From Branchiostoma belcheri (lineage: Eukaryota > Chordata > Leptocardii > Amphioxiformes > Branchiostomatidae), in the NCBI RefSeq assembly GCF_001625305.1, contig NW_017803846.1, forward strand, positions 126,773 through 190,772: a stretch of DNA of 64,000 nucleotides. Reading direction: 5' to 3'. The notes beneath the pieces are model-generated. The model saw only the letters and a program-made list of their open reading frames with translations. It had not been told where the DNA came from and searched no databases. Made by a program: the position numbers and the translations under genes. Each line of letters opens with the position of its first letter. The stretch's first letter is position 1. Below are positions 31,401 through 43,400 of the stretch, one piece after another.

Positions 31401-34400
31401 ACTTCTGCATTCATATGCAGGCCGCGGTAACATCACAGAATAATGGGAGGAGTACTAATTTACCTCATGCGGGGCGGGAAATTACCGACACACACCGCTG
31501 GAACGGCGGAAGGAACATTGAACATAGAAACCAATAAATTTGGGGAATTTTAATGTTAATTTTTTCAAAATTAACCTTCCAAAAATATAATAGTGAATTT
31601 TTATTTCTGCTGTTGCCTAAAAGATATTTCCATTTGTTTAGTATTGTTTTAACACGTTGTACATGTAATATCTTGTACGTTTGGATGCTAGCTTCATGAC
31701 CTTCATGACGGATCATTTTGCCGCTGCTTTGCCGATACAAGCGGCACGATGCACGCGATTAGCAGCTCGACCCACGCCGCTCCGCGGAAGACGAGCAAAT
31801 TATTTTTTATATTTTACTGGAATAAAACAACAGAGTTGTGCTTCAGTCAGCGAACAGGGCCAGGAGTTCATTTATTTTCAGGTTACGGGTTAATTCTGCT
31901 ATTATCTACAATGTAGGCTAAAATTTTTATTGGCTCACCATGCGACCGTGATTTCAAATGTAGTCGCACCGTCAAAATTTTGGGCGCATATGCGACCAAA
32001 TCAGTCGCAGTCACGAGCCCTGTATCTGTACATAAATCTATATCTGATTGCAAATTAAGATCTTGAGTGATTTCATAAGCTGGTGTGTTATGCTGAAGGG
32101 CAGTTATACTGGCTATATAGATACAGATTCATGATCTAGTGTGATATGCCAAAGGTTGGTGATACTGGCTATATAGTTTACTGTAAATCACTAATATTCT
32201 TGGTAGCAAAAGTTTGCGGTCAGAGAAAAATGGACATGTTTACGGAACTTTATGGTCGCAGTGGCGGCAGGTGCTGAAGAAAGAAAGTCTGCAAATTATT
32301 TGTTTAGGGTAATGATAAATTCAGGATACAGAAGTGACCATGAATTCTGATTCTGATTACAGATACAGAAGCTGGTATTTATGCTGAAGGTTGTTATATC
32401 GACTGTATATAGATACAGATACAGAAGCTGGTGTGTTATGCTGTAGGCTTATGTAGATACAGATACAGGAGCTGGTGTGTTAGGCCAAAGAGCAGCCATA
32501 CTGGCTATTAGATAAAGATACAGGAGCTGTTGTGTTGTGCTGAAAGGCTGTCATACTGGCTATTATATCTGATACAGATAAGCTGAAGCTGGTGTGTTGT
32601 GCTGAAGAGCAGTTATGCCATTATCCACTTATTATTTCAATTTGTTTTGTTATGGAAAGCGTTATGTTCAAGAGTTTCTTCAAGAGGACCGGCTGACCGA
32701 ATAGACTGGATTTCATAAATTCTCTAACTGTAGATGTATTTAGCTCCTAAGTTAACTATAGAGTTGTTATATAATATGTATCAATTTGTATTTTCCCCGG
32801 TCTAGGTGAAAGAGTCATGGCAAATGGACACCAGAGAAAAACTAGAGGCCTCAGACAAAGTCAAGGCCAAGGGTACCACATTTTTCAAGGTTAGTTAACA
32901 GTACATGACACATTGTATTTGCCTCTTTACACTTTAAAAAGTGCTAGTTGTTGAACTTACTCCTATACCGGCTAGGGGTACATTACAGATGGCGGGATAT
33001 CCCGCGGGAGATTGCGAGATATCCTATGGGAGTTTGCGGTATATCCCACGTTATTCTTTTGGGACGTCTATCATGTCCCATATACGGCGTAGCGACAAAA
33101 CTTGGTGTGAGACCCCCAAATGTACCGCGGCTCCGAACGCCAATGGCGGCGTGCCAAATGTTTATTTTTATGTCCTGCCTGCTGGGTGATCTGTGCCGGG
33201 CCAATGGAGTCTGACACCAGTCAACTTTGCTACAATTCTTATTTAATGGTGGTGAAGCACAGGAATGAACGAAAATAATGTGTATGAGGTGTTACTCACG
33301 CAGTCATAGTTAAACTGTTACATTTTTTTTTACAAAGCTATTGTTCAGCGCAAACTTTAAGAAACTAGCATGAATACAATATAACGTGTAGTAATCCCTT
33401 CGTCTCCAGTGAATTTCTCGGTAAGATTGTTACCAAAAAAAAAATTATGGGGCATACCGGGAGTAGTTTGTGGTTGTTGTGTTTCATAATCTTGTAGTTG
33501 TTTAGGTCTTTTCATGGTTAGCTTGCGTCAAGAAGTCTCCGTATTTAGTATTAAGAATTACGACAATTAAAAGTTTGCCCATCAAAATGTGTGCATCTCC
33601 AAAACTCCTCCCCAAAAACTCTTGCATCAAGAACAACCACGTCCATTCACGACTATCACCCTGACTATCACCCTGAAAGCAAGTACTTCCACATGGCTGG
33701 CAAAGTTTCTTTTGGTAGGAAAACATTCTACTTCTGTTAGCTGCGGGGTCAGCCAACTAGATGAAAACGGAGTCAATTTTTTTACCAGAACAATGCTACA
33801 ACGTAGCGCACGTCCAAGACACAGGAGAACCCGAAAGATAAACATGGAAGACCCCGAACTAAACGTGTTTATGCAAAATTTGACGCAGATTAATTCGTTC
33901 TCAGACCATAAAACCTGACTCGGTGAAAAATGAAATTCACTCGGTACACTTCGTGGAACTAGCCTCCTCGATGTCACATGTAGAAAAACATTGTTTTGGG
34001 ATGAAATCGGGATATAAGAAAATTACAATGCCGCATAGCAGCCGTGCAGGGCGGAAAAATATACAAATCGTCAGGTGGTGTCTCTGGGGCGGCGCATCTG
34101 ATTGGCTTGGCTGGTGGGCGGGTCACCATCTGTGCGCTGTGATTGGCCAGTACGCCAGAATACTACGTGGTCTGTCGGCGCCAGGGAGTGTACCAGGGCT
34201 GCTGCCGCTGCTGTCTACGTACGGTTTCTATGGCGACACGGCGCGGGAACGCCCGGCCCAACACTAAGGCATAATCAGGCCTTTTTTTTATTATGCTTGA
34301 CTGTACAAAATGTATATTATATGATATTACGAACGTAAATCACTGTTCAGTTCAAATAAGCTCGACAAAAAATGTAAAACATTATCAAAGGAAGACACTT

Positions 34401-37400
34401 TTAGATATATCATATCATGTACAAATATAGACGTCATCAATGAAGTATGTAAGTATATTTCAAAATGTTTCAAAAAGAGAGTAGAAGCCATTAGAACTTA
34501 GATCTATACCACTTAATATAATATATATTTCTTTTTTAGCATTGTATACCTTAGACCTTATGTTAGCCTTTCTTTATTACTATTGTAGTACTCTCTAGTA
34601 CATTGTACTTTGTACATCCATGCATTTATCCCCCGGGGAATGAACATGCAATAAAGTTTCAATTATTAATAGTCTTCATAAACCGTAGGCAGCCTTCCCA
34701 AAAATCAACGTAATTCGTAATCAGTACATTAGCCGCAAAGTGTAAAGTCGTAATCAGCTCTGAAACTTTAACTTTAGGCCACACCAATTTAATTTGTTGG
34801 TTAACGGATTCGCCCGCTTCATTTTCTTCTGATTTGGAAATAAAATAAACATTCAGAATCATCTGCAAAATGCTCATATTTTACCCCGAACAGTTGAAAA
34901 CAGTCCTTTTCATCCTACTTGTTACAGTTACTAGTATTCCATCTTTCAGTGCAATGGTATCATTAAAAGTTCAAAATTCATTGTTTAAATTTTGAACCAG
35001 CCTGGTGTGTTGACTTCATGGCTCCTATCGTACCATTTTGGGCCATAATAGGATGGCTAGGCCGGTTTTTATTTTTTATTTTTTTCGCCCGCCCGCTCCA
35101 TTATTTTTCAAGAAAAATCCGTTAACCAAGAAATTAAATTGGTGTGGCCTTATAGCAAAAATTTTCCGTAATTCGTAATCACTACCCCCCATGCAGGCCC
35201 TCAACACTGCGTGGCGCACGAAATGTATCAAAATTTGAAGCGTAAAGATCCCTTTAATTATGCTTCGCCTCGTTGTTTTACACAATGTTTAATCTCTCTT
35301 CCATAACTCCGTACGTCAACCTCCCCTATCTATGAGAAAAATAAAGAACTTCTTGAGTGACGACATGGCACGTCGATGTGTTAGATTTTTGATTAGATCT
35401 GAGATAGTGCGGGTCGGGTGACATCAAAAGCTGTCCAGGTCGCAGGGTTGGACACAAAAATTGTTCAAGAAGGTTGTATTACTTTGTTATTGTTCTGTAC
35501 CTTATTAAGCCACCAGATTTCTGATAAAAAAAATTGGTTAAAAACACTATCTATTTGCTCTACTGTTATTTTCATGTATTGAAAACATACCAAACATGCA
35601 CGCATCGTCTGTCTGCTTAAAAATCAGTAGTCAACGTGGTTCAAGTAATAGCGGTGCCAGCTCTTTGGAAACCTAAGGTCTCACACCAAAGATAGGGTTA
35701 CGGGAGAGATTTTGTGCACTCTGGGATATCCCGACAAATCCCGCAGGAGATCAAGCAAACTCCGGCAGGATATCCCGCAAACTCCCACGGGATCTCCCGA
35801 TCTGTACTGTATCCCACGATCTGTACTGTATTTCCAACACGAATGCATCATAAGTCGGTACAAAACTAAAATAAGTACAGGTGTAACTATGACAGTCACT
35901 GTACATGTGTAGCAATAGGTAAATGAAATTTAATGCACACCCAAGGGATGGTTGGTTGGTTGTTTACATCTGTGTACAGGGAGGGAAGTACAAGGAGGCT
36001 GTGACACAGTACAAGAAGATACTGGACTACTTAGAGTTTGATGCAGACCGGATAGAAGATGAGGAGGACAAGAAGAGTGCAGGACAGCTGATGTTGGCAG
36101 CTCATCTCAACTTGGCTATGTGCTACCTGAAGACAGATGAACCTTATGAAGTTATAAACCACTGTAGTAAGGTCAGTCAATATTCTCTTCACACTTTAAG
36201 TGCAAACTTTGATGGATAAAATACTGTACTCTCCAAGCAGAGGTTTGGGGTTATTTTGGGCATGTTTTAGGCTTTTTTGGGGGGAATTTTTTTTCACCCA
36301 ACCCAATAAGAGTAACTGGCTTGCACCTACTATGATACCTTATCAAACATAATATGTAGTAAATGAAATTTATTTTTTCTTCTGTTTAGTTTAGATTGTT
36401 GTGTTATTGATCATATATTTGCAAAATATAAAACTTCATGGTGAGTTGTCGCCTATGGACACTTGTTTCTTATCAATCGGTAGTTCATGCTTAAAAACCT
36501 GCTTTTCTGAGAATCCACCATTGTCCCTGATGATAGGTAGTGGATGCTACCTGAAATGTCAAAATCATATCCAGTTGGTTATGTAACTACACAGTAACTT
36601 TCCAGTGGTGCCCTGTACATAAATATAGAATTATACATGAGCACAAGTAAGGCCACACCGATTTAATTTTATGGATGACATCCGCGCGCGCATTGATTTT
36701 CGCCTGTTCTCAAAAAAAAAAAAAAAAGATCACGTCCACCGAGGCTCTGCACTGGCTCTAGGCCTGGGTAGTCCATGGTAGTTAGCGACAATAGGGAGTC
36801 GGGCAACCAGGGTACCGAAACTCCACGACTCAACAACTCAGCACATACGTACAGTGTCGATATCGATTCATAAATTCCGCAAAAAGCCAGCATGTGCCGG
36901 CTTGTATACCAGCTTTGTATTCTGTGGTTTAGTAGAATTTTTATTTTTGGTTTGAATTTTTTTTTATTCGCCCGCGCGCACTAGTTTGGGGGTCTTCAGA
37001 GGATGTCATCCATAAAATTAAGTCGGTGTGGCATAAGGGAAAATAGGTAAGTAAATCTAAATACAAACAAGTGTCAAATCCATATCATCAAACTACACTT
37101 AAATCCTAATACGCTATTCTGTTCTGAATTCCATTCTGAATGTTGAGAGCAAAATTTAATGATAATTTTTTTAAAGCGACTTCAGGACAGTAAAACCAAG
37201 TGATTTTTGAAACCAATTTTTTGTCACTTTTTAATGTGTTGAGTTGATTCAACCCTATCAAAGTGTCATGCTGATAATCTGTGAGCCAAAAATTTGATGT
37301 CACTGATGGGAAAAGGTGTCTTGTCACATTTCGTAGCGTAGGCTATTGTTGGTATAAAAAAATAAAGTGTTCTGTTATGGGGCTATTTGAAACGCTTCAA

Positions 37401-40400
37401 GTACGAAAAGGCAGTCAAAGTTAATTTCAGACAGATTTTCTCATGTAGAAAATTTTTGTTTTCTTGCCCAGAATTGTATTGGAATCCTTTATAATGCGTG
37501 TTCCACAGGCTCTGGAGAAGGACCCAAACAATGAAAAGGCATTTTTTCGGCGAGGACAAGCTAGATTTACCATCCGGGACTACGAGGAAGCCAGGAGTGA
37601 CTTTAATGCTGTCCTGAAGATTGATCCCAATAACAAGGTTTGTACTGTATTGCTTCTTTATTTCAGGCCATGTTGATTTAATTATTTGGATGACATCCTC
37701 TGGGAATCCCAAAACTGACGTTTCCTTCATTATGAAATCTATTGTGATCATAAAGGTTGAACAAATGATTAAACACACATGTATGTACTGTATGGTATGG
37801 CAAATAATAATAGTCTTTATTTTCATTTCTTCACATTTTCTTCTTTTCCTGAATTGATTTCAGCATTCTATGACATTAGTATTGTTTTCCAATACTTTTT
37901 TTGGCGACGCCTTTGGGGCGGAGGCATTTGTGCAAGTACTACCATCGCTTTGAAAGAATTTCAAAAATTGCACGAATACATTCCCTAGGGAATTGGTTCT
38001 GAGGTAACCTTCGGCCATGTGGTTTTTGGATCAAGCAGGTAACTTACACTGGGTGCCCACGTGCCACCCATCCAGCTGCCTGGCATGATTAATTACTGGT
38101 CATCTGTCTTCTCCCCACACCATGGACAGAGAGCACAGCTGTCTTTCCACAATAGCCACTTGATCAGGAATCTGACATTACCTCCCCAAGAACATTTAGG
38201 CCGGTGGGGGTGAGTTAAAAACAGATCACACAGAGAAAAGAAATTATCCATCCTTTGGGAACCCACAAAAGGTACCGGTAAAAAAAGTCCCAGCTTCAGA
38301 TCAGACGTAAAATCCAGTCTCTCGTGGAGGATAGAGTGAAGTGGATGATGGTTTATTACTTTGGTTCGAGTAGGAACTCAACCAAAGTCCCACTTACCAA
38401 AGTAAAGTAAGTAAGTATGTCATCATAACATTTTTATATTGCTGGGCCCGGAAGAACGGCTGATTCCTCCTATTCGTGTATTTGGTATATTGCCCCACAC
38501 CTCCTCCACCCATCCTGTAAACTTCACTACATGCATGTGTTTATAAGATAGGGAAATCTGTTTTGTAATGTAGATTGCTAGCTCCACCACATGAAATAAT
38601 ATTTTGCTCTCAACTGTCTGCACAGTAGGTCTGGCGTTGACCCTTGGGATTGTTTTTGTTGAAATATATATCAAATCTTCACGGAGGATTGTTGCCTATG
38701 GCTTCTTGTTTGTCTTTCTGTCTGTGAACAGCATAACTCAAGAACCTTAATATGCATTGTCATGAAACTTGTTAGGTAGGTAGGTCTTGATGATGATTCG
38801 ATTTTGGGCCCCCTGGTGGCTTTTGTTGGTACTGCAGCAGAACTTCTGGTTTTGATATCTCGCGACCTGGACATGCTAGGGTCACGAATTTTGCTTGGTA
38901 GATAGCTCTTGGGGTAGGGAAGAAGTGACATGAGTTTGGGCCCCCTAGCAGCTTGTTCTGAAACTGCAGGAGTGTTTGTTGAAAAATCCTTGAAGAAGGA
39001 TAACTCGTTGACAAGAACCAGTTGACGGATTTTAATGTTTTTTGGTATGTAGGTAGCTGAAGTGATGCTTGACATAATCAGATAACAATTATGCAAATCA
39101 GGAGCTAGTTTGCATAATTAATGAGGAAAGTAAATAAGTAATTAATAAGTAAAGGTTAACATCAGTAAAGATAATTTATTCAAATTATGACCTCATTTGC
39201 ATAATTTATGAGGAAGTGCTAGAATAGCCTTTTTTGTTAAGATAAGGCTGTCATTTGGTGGAGAGTATGATCAACTGATATAATCCATGCAAATGAGGCT
39301 TTTATTTGCAAAATCAATGATTAAAATTGTATGGGTTAACATTATCTGGCCAAGGTATGAGGTTGTGGAACTCTTTTTTTTTAAATTTCCACAATGTCAA
39401 AGGGAGGGTAAAATAGGTGCTTATGGCTTTATGCACCCTAACAGGTTGCCCTCCCACATACAAAAAAAAACAAAGCAGTACTATATGTGATCTACAACTA
39501 CATGATCAAGTATGATCAAGTATTTTTCACTGGAAAAAAGCTGTTGAAGCTGCTATAAAAAATGAACTCCAGGATTTTAGTATTAACGTAGCTAAACGTA
39601 ACATTAAAAACTATTATAAGCTAGGTAACCACACGCTAGCCGAGACGAACAACCATAAGTATTTAGGAGTCACTTCGTACAACCAACTTTCCTAGTCCCA
39701 ACACATGCAACATATCACCTCCAAAGCGATAATTAAGTCTTTTGGTTTTGTCAAACGAAATCTCTACAGTTGTCCTAAATCAGTGAAACAAAATGCATAC
39801 ACAAGTTTAGTTAGAACGCATTTAGAATATGCTAGCACTGTATGGGCCCCTTACCACAAGGAGCACATCTCAAAACTTGAAACTGTTCACAAAAGAGCTG
39901 CCAGATTTCTTACTAACGCATATTCCACACATGACACCACCACTAAGCTTGTTTCCGATCAAGCTCTTGCAGCACATCTGAGTAGGGTGTCCTTGGGGCT
40001 ACGCCTGTAACAAGGCGACCTGCGTGATACGTTCTGGTTCCTTGGAGGCAGAAGCACTCATATTGTTGAAGAGAACAGACAGGCATATTCAAGTTTAGGC
40101 CAAACCAGGCTAAAGTAGGCTAGTTCTAGAGCTTCTTGAGATAACTTGCCTCTTGACCTCCAGAGGTATCCAAGTACTTTCCTGGCTAACTAGTAGATGT
40201 AATATATACACATGCTCAGACTAGCCCATGGCCTGGTGTATGGTGACACCAAGATGGGTGTAGAAGGTGACCTGCTCCATGAGCTAACCTGAGATGTACA
40301 TGTAGATAGGGAGTAACTCTACTCTGCTTTGTGCAGACTTTATGCATATAACTTTGCTCTTGTCTGGATGCAGTGTATAACAATGTATAAGATATACAAA

Positions 40401-43400
40401 ACAGACAAAATAAACAAGTTAAGCATAATCCAAATACTAATTTTAAATGATAATGAAAGAATAAATCTAGCTGCAATAGGAACTTAATGAGGTCTTGAGT
40501 CAATACATTTGTACAGCCACATGAAGTGGCCCAGGTGCATGGAAGATCCAGACTGAAGTGTGTGTTGAATGGAAGTGGCTTGACTTGTCTGCCTACTCAT
40601 TGGTGGAACCAACAGAAGGATACACATACATGTATCATCATCATCACTGTGTATAGCCATAATTCATGTAGAAACCTGTAAATAACACCTCCATGCAGGC
40701 TTTTTCCTTGTATGACTCCCCAGACTGGTCGTTCAAGAAAGTTGAACCAACAGACCCAAACATAAGAAACAAAAAGAACAAGTCTAGAGTAGAAAGCAAT
40801 AGGTAGGGTGGAGAAAATGTTCAGGCACGACAGTCAATAGGCTAGACACCTACGCAGAATTTCAAGCCAAGGACTGCAGAAACTCTACTTGACCAGACCA
40901 GTATAATCACGTAAGCAGGATAGTTTTTTGTTGGTTGTTCAGATCGGATAAATTTTGGAGATTCATATTACTTCAGAATAGTATTTTGTGAACATTGGCA
41001 GATGAAATGTACTTCATTATTCACACATTTAGGCGGTGGGGGTGGGTTTATTCAAACAGATCACACAGAGAAAAGAAATTATCCGTCCTTTGGGGACCCA
41101 CAAAAGGTCAAACCAGTCCTAGGAGTAACAACTTCAGATCAAACGTAAAATCCAGTCTGATGGAGGATAGAGTGAAGTGGAGTGCAGGATGGTTTTAAGT
41201 TTGGTTCGAGCGGGAACTTGACCAAAGTAAACTGTAAAGTAAGTATAAGTATGTCATCATAAGATCTATATTGCTGGGGAAGAATGGCTGATTCCTCCTA
41301 TACGTGTATTTGGTATATTGTCCCACACCTCCTCCACCCATCCTGTAAATTTCACTACGTGCTTGTCTTTCTAAGATAGGGAAGTCTGTTTTTCTTATAA
41401 TTGTAATGTAGATTGCTAGCTCCATCACATGAAATAATATATATCTTTCAGTCGTCGCCTTGGCAATGATTTTTATTGCCTCAGCCTTGTTGTGCCTACG
41501 CTTTTCTATTTCTAGGGAACTGGCACTGCCATTTTACTGTAAGTTGATGATTGTGGTATAGAATCAGTGATTTTCTATACTGTGTTCAGATTTAAGGTTT
41601 TCGCACAACTTAAATTTACCAGTGTTGAAATGACAACTGTTGTGAAGGGAGATTTGGGGTATACATATCTGTGAGCCTTTTACTTACGACAAGTTAACAG
41701 TAATGTTTGCTACTGGTCTCTGCATCTAGATTGTTGCTACATGTATGTCAGGCAAGTGGGTTGCCTAATGACAATACTCCATGTTTGGGAATGCATTCTT
41801 AACACCATCTGTAGTGCGAAGTAAAACAACGTTATCCTGAGAAAGGATGGACAGTCACTGAAGTGTTGGCTTCTAAAACTCATTATTTGGTTGTAAATAA
41901 AGAATAGTGTCAGTAAAAGAACATACCTTTTGAAACACCAAGTTTGGGCACCAAAACCCTGCTAGAATGTGTGACTAACATATAAGAAATAGTACACCCA
42001 ATATTAATTATACTGTCTGAAATGGTGAAAACAGTTTGTAAAACCTGGGCCATGCTGAACAAAATGTCCGTCGGTGGGACTGCGGTTCTCAAATTAAACA
42101 ACAGTAACTGTTATGCCAAAAAACAGTTACTCAAGCAACTGGATATGATTTTGAAAACGTCAGACGTTTCAGCTAGTATCCACTAGCTTTCGTCAGTGAC
42201 TGAGAGACCAGCGGGGAAAGCAGGTTTATATACACAACCTGTTGATTGATATGCAAATAAAGTGAAGACAAATTTTTGGAAGTCGAAAAAGGAACAAAAG
42301 TCAGACAATTCAAGACAAGATGATGCAAATTAGTCTGAAAGCTCCTGTTATACAGGACAGGAGCTTAAGTGTTGTCTGTCCTCGGGGCTGGGAGTGCCAA
42401 ATCCCAAGTGCCGGAAAGATCGACCCGTAGCCCCCCTTCCCTGTTGAGGGTGGGGTTGTATATTCTTTCATATATTGCCTCTTTAACACCCCGTTCCCAC
42501 CAGCGTGTTTCGCGGTCTAAGACATCCGTGGACTCGAGTTTGAAAGAGTGACCCTGGTTGTGTTGTAGGTGGTGGAAAATAGCTGAGGAGTAGCCGTTGG
42601 CACTAGGTCGGCAATGTTCTTTGTACCTTACTTTAAGCGGTCGACTTGTCTCTCCAATGTAGGTGTTGTTACAATTGGGCTCCTCACATTTGAGTCTGTA
42701 AATAACATTCGCCTTGGTGCCCTTGTGAGGTCGGTCCTTAGGGTGTACCAGTCTTTGTCTGAGGGTTGAGTGAGGTTTGAAGTTAGTGGCTATGTTGAAG
42801 TTTTGGAAGATCCGTCGGAGTTTCTCAGATACTCCTTGGACATACGGAATAGTGATGTTGGCCTTGCTTTTGTTGGTCAAAGGTTTGCACTTCTGGGTTT
42901 TCTTAGACTGATCTGAAGGTTTGAGCGCTTTGTTGAAAGTCCAGTTTTGGTAGCCACATTTAGCCAGGGCACCTCGGAGGTGTCTTTGTTCGTCCGTTTT
43001 GGCTTGGTCTGAAGTGACAATGTTGTCTGCACGATGGAAGAGGGTTTTGATCACTGCTAGTTTGTGTTCCAAAGGGTGGTGGGAATCAAAAGCCAGGTAC
43101 TGATCAGTGTGGGTTGGTTTCCTGTACACTTCGAAACGAAGGTTACGATGTGGCTACCAAAACTGGACTTTCAACAAAGCGCTCAAACCTTCAGATCAGT
43201 CTAAGAAAACCCAGAAGTGCAAACCTTTGACCAACAAAAGCAAGGCCAACATCACTATTCCGTATGTCCAAGGAGTATCTGAGAAACTCCGACGGATCTT
43301 CCAAAACTTCAACATAGCCACTAACTTCAAACCTCACTCAACCCTCAGACAAAGACTGGTACACCCTAAGGACCGACCTCACAAGGGCACCAAGGCGAAT

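Larger units (their letters stand above)
34040..35535. repeat. Repeat family A, copy 2, with two insertions
   Basis: Matches 150-900 once 34302-34661 and 34777-35149 are removed. Confidence 0.75.
32984..35830. mobile_element. Probable 2.85-kb DNA element with long TIRs filling FKBP intron 6
   Basis: Left end 32984-33115 and right end 35670-35830 are inverted relatives: TACAGAT, then two to three GGGAGTTTGCGGGATATCC units, then TTGGTGTGAGACC. Inside lies family A copy 2. No transposase is recognised. Confidence 0.5.

Noticed and set aside
33589..33918. 109-residue frame, considered as a THAP-type DNA-binding domain
   Set aside because: Only a loose resemblance around [15 protein letters not shown]; the required Cys-His spacing is absent.
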